Below, in pieces: positions 1 through 8,559 of a stretch of DNA of 28,197 nt (its first letter is position 1; every line of letters begins with the position of its first letter). Source of the stretch: JBCCSZ01 sp039199225 (GTDB lineage Bacteria; Bacteroidota; Bacteroidia; Chitinophagales; Saprospiraceae); contig JBCCSZ010000066.1 in NCBI GenBank assembly GCA_039199225.1, forward strand, positions 1-28,197, in the 5' to 3' direction. The position numbers and the translations under genes were made by a program. The notes under the pieces are model-generated. The model made no database searches and was not told the DNA's origin. It saw only the letters and a list, made by a program, of their open reading frames with translations.

Positions 1-197
1 CACCAGTTCACCGATCACCCCATCACAAGCGCCCCGCCGCAATCACCAAATCACCAAAAAAAGCTCACCAGTTCACCGATCACCCCATCACAAGCGCCCC
101 GCCGCAATCACCAAATCACCAAAAAAGCTCACCAGTTCACAGCTCACCGTTCACCGCTCACAGCTCACCGCTCACAGCTCACCGCTCACCGCTCCCC
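1..197 (-). repeat. Tandem intergenic repeat array (copy of the dispersed GTGATTG/hairpin family)
   Basis: Two near-identical units of 64-65 bp begin at 1 and 66, and a third truncated unit begins at 130. It is followed by degenerate CACCGCTCA-type heptamer/octamer repeats up to about 196. Read on the minus strand the units contain GGTGATTTGGTGATT, a GC-rich hairpin core (29-40 and 94-105), TTGTGATGGGGTGATCGG and GTGAAC. These are the same words found at 9103-9215, 12829-12960, 18145-18283 and 21996-22490. The array lies directly 3' of the minus-strand oxidase subunit gene and touches the window edge, so its full length is unknown. No coding potential was seen. Confidence 0.9.
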
Positions 198-809
198 CTA
201 CTGTATAAAATAATTGATAAAGAAAAACAACACCAGATAAATCCACAAGCCATCCAAAAAATGCCAGTATATAGTCAACAAACGAAGCTTGAGCCGCTTC
301 TCAGGATCGGAAAAATAAACCAATACACTAACGGGTTCCTTCATCCGCTTGCGGGCAGTCCACAGAAACAGGATCAAAAAAGGCAAGCCCGCCACAACGT
401 GCAAAAAGTGCATGATGGAAATGACGTACAGGTAGGAAGCAGAGTTGCTGTGGGTAATGGATATGTTGTTCAAGAAAAGTTGATACCAGCCGATGCCTTG
501 GAGAATCATAAATAGAACAGACAATACGATGGTATAAATCAAGGCATGCTGATAACGATCCGTCTCATCCGCTAGATAAGCTTTTTTGGCTTGGACCATC
601 GTGTAACTACTCCCGAGCAAGATAATCGTATTGATCAAAAATATCCACGGCAATTGAACCGGGGGGGTATTTGCCTGTACCCTGGAATAGATGTAGGCGG
701 CCGAAAAGGCGAGAAACAATGCCGTAATACTAAACAGGACAAGGCTCAGAAGAACATTGTACGGATGAAATACAAAGGAAGAATCCTGGTTGCTATTTTG
801 ATCTGACAT
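198..809 (-). CDS. Cytochrome c oxidase subunit III-like protein (heme-copper oxidase subunit III)
   Basis: A 203-residue inner-membrane protein with about five hydrophobic helices. The C-terminal YWHFLDGLWIYLVLFF segment and the MHFLHVVAGL segment are typical of heme-copper oxidase subunit III, the non-redox subunit that supports the proton-pumping core of terminal oxidases. It is of the short five-helix type, without the first two helices of mitochondrial COX3. The ATG at 809 (MSDQNS) is preferred over an upstream start at 872, because the extra 21 residues do not resemble the family and the protein then begins with a polar cytoplasmic tail. No other oxidase subunit is visible in the window, so it is either a solitary paralogue or separated from its partners. 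The gene follows the terminator at 893-934 and is probably transcribed on its own. The family call is firm; the exact oxidase type (aa3, ba3 or NO-reductase associated) is not. Confidence 0.88.
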   Translation of the reverse strand: MSDQNSNQDSSFVFHPYNVLLSLVLFSITALFLAFSAAYIYSRVQANTPPVQLPWIFLINTIILLGSSYTMVQAKKAYLADETDRYQHALIYTIVLSVLFMILQGIGWYQLFLNNISITHSNSASYLYVISIMHFLHVVAGLPFLILFLWTARKRMKEPVSVLVYFSDPEKRLKLRLLTIYWHFLDGLWIYLVLFFFINYFIQ

Positions 810-892
810 ATACTTGAAGTAGCTCGTGTAATGGACAATAAGCAGCACAGCTTGCCACCTAAAGAATAACAAAATTCACGGAACTTGGTTTT

Positions 893-934
893 AAAAAAAG
901 ACCCCGGACTTCTGCAGCGCAAAAGTTCGGGGTC
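893..934 (-). terminator. Rho-independent terminator of the receptor/esterase operon
   Basis: A 12-bp stem is formed by 900-911 and 923-934 (one G-U pair) around an 11-nt loop. On the minus strand it is followed directly by seven T residues (893-899). It lies 39 bp past the stop of the secreted hydrolase gene and upstream of the oxidase subunit gene, so it separates the two transcription units. Confidence 0.9.
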
Positions 935-973
935 TATACCGTTGGCAATAACGGCAGGATGTTAGATCATCCG

Positions 974-2569
974 CTACTTAAACATGATCTTCCTGGAAAT
1001 GGTCCCTTCCTTAAATCGGAGTTGGGCCACATACATACCTGGCGGGAGGTCGTATCGATAAAGATCGTAGGCGTAGTCGTTGATGTTGCGGACATCTTGC
1101 ATCAACTTACCAGACACATCGTACAGGCGGATACCTTGGATTGGAGCTTCCGTTGTGAAGAATTGTACGCGGTCAGTAGCTGGGTTTGGCATCATTGTCA
1201 AACCAACTTCCAATATTTCCTGCGTGTTGGTCAATCCCAATGCCTCGATGCAATCTGTCAATCCCAATGCCAAGCATCCCCTTGGAATGTAGTAAGACAT
1301 GATCGTATCGATGTGCGCACGACCCTTTTCAGCTGACATGTCAGGGTTGGTCAATAGACCATCTCTGTGGAGTGTATCGGAGTTAAAATCAGTCATTAAA
1401 GCTTGATTTGTACCAGCAACAATCAAGTCCAATTGGTCCTTATTCCACCAATCCCAAGGGCCAGCCTCCGGACCATTTGTGATGAACGGATACATATGGT
1501 CTGTGGCCAAAGTAGTCGTGTCAGATGGGAAAACTACAGGTACATTCTTATAATTCGATACAAGACTATTCAAAGTATTGGTCAATGCACTCGCTGGGGC
1601 TAAGACATCGTTCACGCCACTGTCATTCACCTTTTCAACAACCGATCTTGTTCCAGAAACATTTACGACAAAATCACCTGTAGTAGGTACAATTACAGGA
1701 CCATCTGCAAAAGGTGCAAAAGGGTCTCTTACAACGTGAAAACCAATGGTTGGTGGCTCGTTTCCACCGCCATCAATCCAGGAAATATCACCTAAAGCAC
1801 CACCCATGTTAATGGCCATTGCAAAATCAGAGCTGTAACCTACGTGGTTGGCAATACAAAGTGGCTTATTGGTAGATGCTAAAACATTACCTACAAGAGT
1901 AGTATCTACATAAGGAACCAAAAGGTCAGAGTCAATAAACTTAGGCAAAACCACCTCCTCGAAACGATCTAGGAAGGCAGAACCAAATGAAATGTATCCA
2001 CCAGTACCTTGACCCCACAAGACAATCTTATCTGGGTCGATACCGTATGGGTTGTTCTCCTCTGCAACAGACTTGCGTAAGAAACGGATACAAGTACGTG
2101 CATCCTGAATACCACGGTAAGCCGCATTTAACAATGTACCAGTACGGATGTTCTGTCCAGAAGACCCAGTAGCTGTCGGATTCCAACCAGCTCGATAAGA
2201 AGCAGCAATTGCTACGTATCCCAACCTGGCAAATCTTCTACAAAATTCCAAAACAGTAGAGTCTGTTCTAGCTCCCGTAATGCCACCATTGAAAAGAGGC
2301 GGGAGAAAACTACCCGTATGGAAATAGATGACGACAGGACGATTGGTCAGGGAATCTCCCACAGGTCTATAGACATCCATTCTCAATTGAACAGTATCAT
2401 TCGGCATTTGACGAAGCACCGTCAGGTTCTGACCGTAGATGATGTCATTCTCCACCATCACATTTGTCGCCACCTCGTCCAAATAACGAACCTGGGCATC
2501 TGTCTGCACCATTGCGACAAGACAGATTAGCGGTAATAAGAAAAGAAATTTGTAAAACCTTCGATTCAT
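974..2569 (-). CDS. Secreted alpha/beta-hydrolase (carboxylesterase-like) with T9SS sorting domain; nucleophile Ser replaced by Gly
   Basis: A 531-residue exported protein. A signal peptide (about 1-26, ending TDAQ) precedes an alpha/beta-hydrolase fold. VVIYFHTGSF (79-88) sits where esterases carry the oxyanion-hole HGG motif, and the stretch SYRAGW...DARTCIRFLR...GIDPDKIVLWGQGTGGY matches carboxylesterase/BD-FAE-like enzymes. At the nucleophile elbow, where these have G-x-S-x-G, the sequence reads G186-Q-G-T-G190, so the catalytic Ser is Gly188. Residues from about 461 form a type A T9SS C-terminal domain (PNPATDRVQF ... GMYVAQLRFKEG), which predicts transport across the outer membrane and attachment to the surface or release. 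The ATG at 2569 gives a proper signal peptide and a 28-bp gap to the receptor gene; the upstream in-frame start at 2632 would overlap it. Probably a non-catalytic binding protein or surface partner of the receptor (inference). Confidence 0.82.
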   Translation of the reverse strand: MNRRFYKFLFLLPLICLVAMVQTDAQVRYLDEVATNVMVENDIIYGQNLTVLRQMPNDTVQLRMDVYRPVGDSLTNRPVVIYFHTGSFLPPLFNGGITGARTDSTVLEFCRRFARLGYVAIAASYRAGWNPTATGSSGQNIRTGTLLNAAYRGIQDARTCIRFLRKSVAEENNPYGIDPDKIVLWGQGTGGYISFGSAFLDRFEEVVLPKFIDSDLLVPYVDTTLVGNVLASTNKPLCIANHVGYSSDFAMAINMGGALGDISWIDGGGNEPPTIGFHVVRDPFAPFADGPVIVPTTGDFVVNVSGTRSVVEKVNDSGVNDVLAPASALTNTLNSLVSNYKNVPVVFPSDTTTLATDHMYPFITNGPEAGPWDWWNKDQLDLIVAGTNQALMTDFNSDTLHRDGLLTNPDMSAEKGRAHIDTIMSYYIPRGCLALGLTDCIEALGLTNTQEILEVGLTMMPNPATDRVQFFTTEAPIQGIRLYDVSGKLMQDVRNINDYAYDLYRYDLPPGMYVAQLRFKEGTISRKIMFK

Positions 2570-2597
2570 AATTTTGTGTGTTTTAAAGTAACTGAAT

Positions 2598-5414
2598 TTA
2601 TTTCTTTTTAAAATCGTATACCAAAGACGCATAGGCTAAACGTCCGATGCGAGGACCACCATAGGTCTGAAATTGTTGGTTGTCCAATAAATTGGAAGCA
2701 CCTATTTTTAGGGTTGTGTGAAGCTTCGTCAGCTTAAAGTTGATCTGAGCATCCAGCAAATCATAGGATGGAATCAAACCGGTGAACTGTGGAGAGCCTT
2801 CGAACAGGAAGCCCTCGATCCACTTGTAGTTGATGTTGAAACCAACATTGCGAATGGTCATATTACCAATGTTAATGTCTACATCTCGGCCAGCGATGCC
2901 GATGTTGAACTTGTGCTCGGGCGTGTTGAAGGCCGGAATGATCGGATCATCGGTAGCTGTATTAAGTCGGTTGAATGAGTAGTTCCCATTGAAGACAAAA
3001 TACTTCAGGAAGTAGTAGTTGAAACCAAGGCTGAAACCCTGGGTCGTTACCCGTTCGGTCGCATTGGCCGCTACCCGGAATGCCTGAACATTGATCGGGA
3101 GGCCAGAAATAGGATCGAAAGAGGCTTCTACCCCGAAATTGAAGCCGATGAAATCTTCGTAAAAACTGAAGTAATAGCCAGCATCCAAATAGATGCGGTC
3201 AAAGAGCGTCGTCCGAAAACCCAGTTCGAAAGTTCGCACTTTCTCGGGCTGAATTGGCGGTACATCGAAAAACTCCAAGGTATCAGAATTCAAAGTATTG
3301 AAGTAATCAACCAAGGATTCTACGGTCACCAGGTTGTTGAAGCCGTCGATGTTACCCAGAAGAATGGCCCGACCAACATTGTAAAACAGGTATTGATCTG
3401 CCAAAGTCGGGTTGCGGATCGCAGAGGAGAAGGAAAAGCGGAGGACGTTGTTTTCCGAAGGTGTATATACCACAGAGGCCGCCGGAGAAAGCAACAAATT
3501 AAAGTTTTGATTCTTATCCATCCGGAGCGAAGCGTTGACCTTCAGGTCGTTGTTAAACTCAATGGTTCCACCTCCATAAATACCAAATTCAAAAGTATTG
3601 ATGTTTCTGCCCATCGTATCCAAAAGGATGGATCCGTTGGAGTTGGGCATATACAAACGAGCGTTGGCGCCTGCCAACAAATCCAGTTTCGTGATGGACC
3701 CACCTCGGTACAAATCATTGAACTTGTACTCTCCGTGTGCATGTACCAAAGCAGATTTATCGAAAAAGCGCGTTCCACCCTCTGAGAAGGCATTCCGAGA
3801 AGTGATGTCGTCAAAAGCCGCCTGAAAACGGTCTGTACCTGGCTCAAAGAAGGGGACCGTACCGTCGATTGCCACACCTTGGTTGGCTGCATCCTGCGCG
3901 GCGGCATGGAAGTCAAACAACTGAGGCTGAATACCCGACAAAAAGGATGATAAGGCCGCATTAAACTCGTCCGGACGTCCCAAAAATGCCAATGGATCGG
4001 GGTAGCCCTCAAATTCCCTTATTTGAGGGGTTACTTGCGTATTCCAGTAATTGATATAGTCCGTACTAAACTGGTTGGGCTCCTTGGAGCGGTCCTGCAA
4101 TTGCAAAGCGGTGAAGTATGGGTCGTAAGAATCCCCAGCATTTTCGTGTGTCAGATAAGTTCTGAAGAAAAATTTATCCCGCTGCTTGATTTCCAGACGA
4201 TGCTGAAAAAAGCGGATGTTTCTCAAGCTGTAGCGATTGTCCCCCTGGTAAACGGTCGTTCCACCACCTGCATTGGAAGATAGAATCAACTCAGGAGAAT
4301 CTAAGTCTTTCTCTGGCTCCAACCGGAAGTGCAAGGCCGCACCGACCTTAAAGTTGCGGGAATCATAGTCTACCAAGTCTTTCTCTACATATCCCCGACG
4401 ATGCCAAATATTCAAACCAGGCGCAGACAAACTACCGCTCAGGTCATTTCTCGTTTCGTATTCGTCTCCGTAAATGTTTACCGCATCGAAGCCACCAGGA
4501 TTGGTCTCATCCGTATCGGTATCGAAGACAGGGTCAAAGTTATCAGCCTCCCAATCGTTGGCACGCATGTGCGATAGATTCACTTTGAAGGCCATGAAGG
4601 CATCTCCATCTTTATTTTTTACAACATCGGCATAGCGCACGGCCCCCTCAAAAAGGGAACGCTCACCAACTTTTACCATCGCCGAAAGTCCTTTGTGAAA
4701 GAAGGGGTCTTTTGTTTGCATGCTGATCACCCCGTTAAAGGCGTTGGGACCATAAAAAGCAGAGCTGGCACCCACAATCAAATTGACTGAGTTGACATCC
4801 AATTCGGAAGCTCCCAAGAAGTTCCCCAAGGAAAAGTTCAACCCGGGAGATTGATTGTCTACCCCATCGATAATTTGCAGAGAGCGGACCGGACTTGTAC
4901 TGTTAAACCCCCTTGTATTGATAATCTTAAAACCAAGACTAGCCGCTGTCAAATCAACATCCTTGAGCGATCCCAAGCCATCGTAAAAGTTGGCTGCCGG
5001 CGTCTCCTTAATGGCGATGTTGTCCATCGTTTCCATCGTTAACGCTGACTGTTTTTGACGCTCAGAAATCCGCCGTCCCTTCACTTCAACTACATCCGTG
5101 ACAATGACATTTTCGCCCAATTTTATCACCACCTTATCACTTGGGCTATCAACAACATACTCCTGATCGCTAAAACCCAAGTAGCTGGCTACCAGTGTGA
5201 TGGGAAAGTCACCTTTAACGTCCAAGGAAAAGTTTCCGTCATAATCTGTCGTTGTTCCCTGGGTTGTTCCCTTAACGACGACATTGGCACCGATCAACGG
5301 ATCGTTGTTGTCGGCATCTTTGATTTGGCCTTTTATTGTTTGAGCGCTAATTCCAGCATAAAGGAAAAAGAAGAATAGCAAAAAGGACAGCTTGACAAGC
5401 AAATTCTTTTCCAT
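2598..5414 (-). CDS. TonB-dependent outer-membrane receptor with CarboxypepD_reg-like N-terminal domain
   Basis: A 938-residue outer-membrane receptor. In order it has a signal peptide (1-24, ending GISA), a carboxypeptidase-regulatory-like beta-sandwich (TIKGQIKDADNNDPLIGANV ... DYDGNFSL), a plug domain (about 115-235, with INTRGFNS, IIDGVDNQSPG and VNLIVGASSAFYGPNAFNG), then a beta-barrel ending in YASLVYDFKKK. It should import a ligand energised by TonB-ExbBD. Only a short pre-plug domain is present, and no SusD-like lipoprotein is adjacent, so it is not a standard SusCD pair; the substrate cannot be read from the sequence. The next gene (28 bp downstream) is the Ser-less secreted hydrolase, and both end at the terminator near 900, so they form a two-gene operon. 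Confidence 0.93.
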   Translation of the reverse strand: MEKNLLVKLSFLLFFFFLYAGISAQTIKGQIKDADNNDPLIGANVVVKGTTQGTTTDYDGNFSLDVKGDFPITLVASYLGFSDQEYVVDSPSDKVVIKLGENVIVTDVVEVKGRRISERQKQSALTMETMDNIAIKETPAANFYDGLGSLKDVDLTAASLGFKIINTRGFNSTSPVRSLQIIDGVDNQSPGLNFSLGNFLGASELDVNSVNLIVGASSAFYGPNAFNGVISMQTKDPFFHKGLSAMVKVGERSLFEGAVRYADVVKNKDGDAFMAFKVNLSHMRANDWEADNFDPVFDTDTDETNPGGFDAVNIYGDEYETRNDLSGSLSAPGLNIWHRRGYVEKDLVDYDSRNFKVGAALHFRLEPEKDLDSPELILSSNAGGGTTVYQGDNRYSLRNIRFFQHRLEIKQRDKFFFRTYLTHENAGDSYDPYFTALQLQDRSKEPNQFSTDYINYWNTQVTPQIREFEGYPDPLAFLGRPDEFNAALSSFLSGIQPQLFDFHAAAQDAANQGVAIDGTVPFFEPGTDRFQAAFDDITSRNAFSEGGTRFFDKSALVHAHGEYKFNDLYRGGSITKLDLLAGANARLYMPNSNGSILLDTMGRNINTFEFGIYGGGTIEFNNDLKVNASLRMDKNQNFNLLLSPAASVVYTPSENNVLRFSFSSAIRNPTLADQYLFYNVGRAILLGNIDGFNNLVTVESLVDYFNTLNSDTLEFFDVPPIQPEKVRTFELGFRTTLFDRIYLDAGYYFSFYEDFIGFNFGVEASFDPISGLPINVQAFRVAANATERVTTQGFSLGFNYYFLKYFVFNGNYSFNRLNTATDDPIIPAFNTPEHKFNIGIAGRDVDINIGNMTIRNVGFNINYKWIEGFLFEGSPQFTGLIPSYDLLDAQINFKLTKLHTTLKIGASNLLDNQQFQTYGGPRIGRLAYASLVYDFKKK

Positions 5415-5806
5415 ATTGTTGTTTGGTTCAATTAGTTGTACACTAGTAACATAAGGTCATTAGGCAAAATAGTTATTTTTATTTTATGTGCCTTTATTTT
5501 GAAATATTATTTTAAAATACTCCTCTCAACATTAACAAAGCATTGTCAACAGCCTGGCAAATATGGAATAATTTTACTTATCGCTATCAAAAGTAGCAAT
5601 GGTTTTCCAATACATGGGGCAAAATAAACTACAGTCTATCAAGTCATTAGACAAGACGACCTCAGTGATGAGTTTCCACAATAGCGATAGAGGATAATTA
5701 GGCGTCAAATATATCCTTAATTTTCCATTTGGAAAAACAATGGACGCTTCAAGTTGTACCGCACGCCACAGAGAACCCATGACGCACTGTGCTTCTGCGT
5801 CCGTTT
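5415..5806. other. Intergenic region without a recognisable gene
   Basis: This AT-rich stretch lies between the receptor start and the transaldolase stop. Only short open frames are present, with no recognisable domain. It should contain the promoter of the receptor operon on the minus strand. The closest match seen is TATTTTG around 5464-5470 (minus), one base short of the TAnnTTTG consensus. A small inverted repeat, GACGCA/TGCGTC, lies at 5781-5801 just past the transaldolase stop, but it lacks a T-tract on the minus strand. Confidence 0.5.
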
Positions 5807-6466
5807 TTAAGACGGATTTGCTTTGTGATGGTCCGCCAAGAATTTTTCCAATCCAATATCTGTCAGTGGATGTTTTAATAAACCGAGAATGGAATTCAGA
5901 GGGCAGGTAACGACATCTGCACCATTGAGGGCTGCTTGCACGATGTGCTTGGAGCTGCGAATGGAAGCCGCCAAAATTTCCGTTTCAAAACCTTGGATGG
6001 CATAGATTTCAGCCACTTGGCGGATCAAATCCATGCCTTCCCAACCGATGTCATCGATTCGGCCAATAAATGGAGAAAGATAAGTAGCGCCTGCTTTGGC
6101 AGCTAGAATGGCTTGTGCAGGCGAAAATACAAGTGTACAATTGGTGCGAATACCTTTGCGAGAAAAGTGGCTGATGGCCTTGATGCCCTCGCGAATCATG
6201 GGAACCTTCACCACGATGTTTGGCGCAATTTGAGCCAGCTCTTCCCCTTCCTTGACAATACCTTCGAAATTGGTGGAGATCACCTCAGCACTTACATCGC
6301 CGTCTACCAATTCACAAATCGCTTTGTAGTGCGCCAAAATGTTATCGCGACCAGTAATGCCTTCTTTAGCCATCAGTGATGGGTTGGTAGTTACACCGTC
6401 CAAAATGCCTAAATCAAAAGCTTCTTGAATTTGGCTCAGACTGGCAGTATCGACAAAAAATTTCAT
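5807..6466 (-). CDS. tal: Transaldolase, short (TalC/Fsa-like) form
   Basis: A 219-residue cytoplasmic aldolase of the non-oxidative pentose phosphate pathway, which transfers a dihydroxyacetone unit between sedoheptulose-7-P/glyceraldehyde-3-P and erythrose-4-P/fructose-6-P. It has MKFFVDTA at the start, GVTTNPSLMAKEG (24-36), the Schiff-base Lys87 in NIVVKVP, SPFIGRIDDIG (131-141) and LAASIRSS. The residue matching E. coli FSA Tyr131 is Phe133 here. Phe at this site is typical of true transaldolases, whereas Tyr marks fructose-6-phosphate aldolase, so transaldolase activity is the better call. The ATG at 6466 matches the family N-terminus; the in-frame start at 6517 would add 17 residues that the family does not have. 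It lies 81 bp downstream of the SRP RNA on the same strand, with the SRP terminator between. Confidence 0.92.
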   Translation of the reverse strand: MKFFVDTASLSQIQEAFDLGILDGVTTNPSLMAKEGITGRDNILAHYKAICELVDGDVSAEVISTNFEGIVKEGEELAQIAPNIVVKVPMIREGIKAISHFSRKGIRTNCTLVFSPAQAILAAKAGATYLSPFIGRIDDIGWEGMDLIRQVAEIYAIQGFETEILAASIRSSKHIVQAALNGADVVTCPLNSILGLLKHPLTDIGLEKFLADHHKANPS

Positions 6467-6537
6467 TGGAAAAGGTATTGTGTTTAGAAATGGAGTCAAT
6501 TCGGCATTCGAGAGCAACCATTGTTCCTCATAGACGT

Positions 6538-6547
6538 AAAAAAAGAA
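6538..6547 (-). terminator. T-tract terminator of the SRP RNA
   Basis: On the minus strand the closing stem of the SRP RNA (GGTGAGG/CCTCACC) is followed by TTCTTTTTTTAC. The terminal helix of the RNA therefore probably also serves as the terminator hairpin. Confidence 0.7.
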
Positions 6548-6640
6548 GGTGAGGAATCACATCGCACCGCTCAACCTCCTACCCTTGCTGCGTTTCCGCC
6601 CTGGGGGATTTCAGAAGGAGCTGGTCGTCTGACCCTCACC
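6548..6640 (-). ncRNA. ffs: 4.5S signal recognition particle RNA (bacterial small SRP type)
   Basis: On the minus strand this stretch forms a long hairpin closed by GGTGAGG (5' end at 6640) and CCTCACC (3' end at 6548). The apex carries the conserved SRP domain IV: AGG, then a GCG stem capped by a GAAA tetraloop, CGC, then AGCA and AGGG. This is the site bound by the M domain of Ffh. With Ffh it targets nascent membrane and secreted proteins to the FtsY/Sec pathway. A promoter lies 5 nt upstream and a T-tract follows, so it is a complete stand-alone transcription unit. The ends are inferred from pairing and may be off by a few bases. Confidence 0.92.
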
Positions 6641-6645
6641 GGCTG

Positions 6646-6675
6646 CAAAATTACGCTGATTTGACAAAAATCCAA
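6646..6675 (-). promoter_or_regulatory. Bacteroidota-type promoter of the SRP RNA
   Basis: On the minus strand TTG (6673-6675) is followed by 19 bp and then TAATTTTG (6646-6653). This fits the Bacteroidota consensus TTG-N17-23-TAnnTTTG exactly. Transcription would begin about 5 nt further on, at the 5' base of the SRP stem (6640). Confidence 0.8.
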
Positions 6676-6845
6676 GTACTTCAAAAGAATTTTTTAATTC
6701 GACACATAAGAGCTTATCTTGAAGCGGTTTTGAAATCAAACAAACCTTTAATGCATATTGCGATTCATTCACAAGAGAGCCTTTAGTTTCGCAGACGGCT
6801 AGCCTAGTCCAATAAGCTTTATCGTAAATCACCAAATTTTTTGCA

Positions 6846-8510
6846 ATGACCAGAACTTTACTCGCTTTTTTCTTTGCCCTCGCCTTGTGGCTACCTTACA
6901 GCAAAGCCCAATTAATATCCTACGAATTGATTGACAATTACACCAAGACCGAAATACGTTCGCTAGCCAACGCCTTTTTTGTTCCCCCGGGATTGCTTTC
7001 CTACAACTACGACATAGACGCTTACAAGGTCCTATACAAAACAGTGGACCCCCTCGGCGATACCGTCCAGGCATCCGGCGTATTTATGGTACCCATTAAT
7101 ACCACTTGTGGTCTACCAACGGCTACCTATCAGCACGGCAGTACCTCCAAAAAAGACAATGTTCCCAGTCGGGAAAACGCTGAGTTTTTCATCGGCTTAT
7201 TTTATGCAACCAATGGCTTTTTCATGGCCCAGCCAGATTTTATTGGCTTGGGAGATTCTCCGGGCTTGCACCCTTACGTACATTCGGAATCACAGGCCCA
7301 AGCGGTTGTCGACCTGCTCAGGGTAGGAAAGGAAATCGCAGCAACAGAAGACGAAAATCAAAACAACCAACTCTACCTGTTTGGCTACTCACAAGGCGGA
7401 CATGCTACGATGGCTGCCGTTAAGGAAATAGAAGAAAAATACGCCAATGAGTTTCAAATTACGGCCAGCAACCCAATGGCAGGTCCCTATGATCTGGCAG
7501 GTATTCAATCCAATGTCATCATAGACGATGTCGAATATTCCACTCCTGCCTATCTACCCTACATTATGCTGGCATACAATGGCATATACGACTATCTAGG
7601 TTTTGAAATGGATGAAATATTCATCTCTCCCTACGATACTTTGTTGCCACCTCTGTTTGATGGTACCATGGAGCTGGGAGAAATCAGTGAATTGATGCCA
7701 GCAATCCCCAATCGGGTTTTGCAGCCTGCATTGCTGGACAGCTTCAAAAACAACCTCGACCACCCTTTCCGACGGGCCTTAGAAGACAATGAACTCATCA
7801 ACGGGTGGACGCCGGCCTCTCCCATGCGACTGACCCACTGTATGGGCGACGACCAGATCGCTTTCCAGAATTCTGTTATCGCAAAAGATTCTTTCGAAGC
7901 GCGTGGAGCAACCGGCATTGAAATCCTCGACCTGGGAAATTCCGGCCATGAAGATTGCGCGCGCCTGGCTCTCGTCAGCGGCCTAGCCTACTTCAATCGC
8001 TTCTACGAAGCAGACAACAACATCTTACTCAACGATACCACCATCGTCAATGCGACCAACACCAGCAGCATGGATGGTTCCATTTCTGTGCAAATCAGCG
8101 GCGGAAGCGGTGATCTAATGTACCTGTGGAGCAATGGCGATACCACTGCAATGATCAGCGACTTGAGCAGCGGAGAATACACACTGACCGTCTCCGATCC
8201 AGATGCCTGTTCTGCCACCTACACCTTCACCGTTGGAGCCGACATCAGCACCTCGACCCAAGACCTGCAGGCCAGTCCCTTGAAGGTTTTTCCCAATCCG
8301 ACCAGGGATTTACTCAATATCCAGCTGCCCAACCCTGGGCTGCGGTCAACCATCCAACTGATCGACGCCCAAGGGCGAGTGGTCAAACGCCTGGAAAACA
8401 TCCGCGATGCCAACTTAGAATGGTCGATGCGCGAACTGGCTGCCGGTATTTATTGGCTCGACCTTCGGCAGGACAAGGGACACTGGATGCAGAAAGTCGT
8501 CGTTTGGTGA
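6846..8510 (+). CDS. Secreted lipase/esterase-like alpha/beta-hydrolase with SprB-like repeat and T9SS sorting domain
   Basis: A 554-residue exported hydrolase. It has a signal peptide (1-21, ending SKA) and an alpha/beta-hydrolase fold resembling secretory lipases and other large esterases (GVFMVP, TYQHGST, FMAQPDFIGLGDS). The nucleophile elbow GYSQGGH is intact with Ser182. Asp335 or Asp336 (MGDDQ) and His368 (GNSGHED) are likely to complete the triad. Residues about 396-464 resemble an SprB-type repeat (DGSISVQISGGSGDLMYLWS ... LSSGEYTLTV). From about 480 there is a type A T9SS C-terminal domain (VFPNPTRDLLNIQL ... AAGIYWLDL). It is therefore expected on the cell surface or in the medium, cleaving lipid or ester substrates; the substrate is unknown. 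Unlike the hydrolase at 974-2569, it keeps its catalytic residues. Confidence 0.88.
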   Translation: MTRTLLAFFFALALWLPYSKAQLISYELIDNYTKTEIRSLANAFFVPPGLLSYNYDIDAYKVLYKTVDPLGDTVQASGVFMVPINTTCGLPTATYQHGSTSKKDNVPSRENAEFFIGLFYATNGFFMAQPDFIGLGDSPGLHPYVHSESQAQAVVDLLRVGKEIAATEDENQNNQLYLFGYSQGGHATMAAVKEIEEKYANEFQITASNPMAGPYDLAGIQSNVIIDDVEYSTPAYLPYIMLAYNGIYDYLGFEMDEIFISPYDTLLPPLFDGTMELGEISELMPAIPNRVLQPALLDSFKNNLDHPFRRALEDNELINGWTPASPMRLTHCMGDDQIAFQNSVIAKDSFEARGATGIEILDLGNSGHEDCARLALVSGLAYFNRFYEADNNILLNDTTIVNATNTSSMDGSISVQISGGSGDLMYLWSNGDTTAMISDLSSGEYTLTVSDPDACSATYTFTVGADISTSTQDLQASPLKVFPNPTRDLLNIQLPNPGLRSTIQLIDAQGRVVKRLENIRDANLEWSMRELAAGIYWLDLRQDKGHWMQKVVVW

Positions 8511-8534
8511 TTCTATCATTGCATCGTATATTTG
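8503..8534 (+). promoter_or_regulatory. Bacteroidota-type promoter upstream of the small membrane protein gene
   Basis: TTTG (8503-8506) is followed by 20 bp and TATATTTG (8527-8534), a full match to TTTG-N-TAnnTTTG. The -33 element overlaps the end of the lipase gene. The 5' leader to the next start would be about 150 nt. The -7 element lies inside the loop of an inverted repeat at 8516-8559. Confidence 0.65.
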
Positions 8535-8559
8535 TATATGTAAATTATAATTGCAATGA
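8516..8559 (+). repeat. 8-bp inverted repeat around the -7 element
   Basis: TCATTGCA (8516-8523) and TGCAATGA (8552-8559) are perfect inverted copies spaced by 28 bp. They lie either side of the predicted -7 box and start site. No T-tract follows on the plus strand, so a regulator site is as plausible as a weak 3' end of the lipase transcript. Confidence 0.45.

Noticed and set aside
1..197. Tandem 64-65 bp units considered as a CRISPR array.
   Set aside because: The whole unit is repeated with no unique spacers, there are no cas genes, and the same words occur at four other intergenic sites.
198..872. Longer start for the oxidase subunit III gene at 872.
   Set aside because: It adds 21 residues not seen in the family; the ATG at 809 gives the normal N-terminus.
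5574..5780. 68-codon open frame on the minus strand between transaldolase and receptor genes.
   Set aside because: No domain, no signal peptide, no plausible codon pattern; it lies in an AT-rich region likely to be regulatory.
5781..5806. Hairpin GACGCA...TGCGTC followed by CCGTTTTT, like a plus-strand terminator.
   Set aside because: No plus-strand gene ends here, and on the minus strand, where the transaldolase gene ends, there is no T-tract.
6611..6835. 74-codon minus-strand open frame overlapping the SRP RNA and its promoter.
   Set aside because: The SRP RNA structure and consensus promoter explain this stretch; the translation has no pattern.
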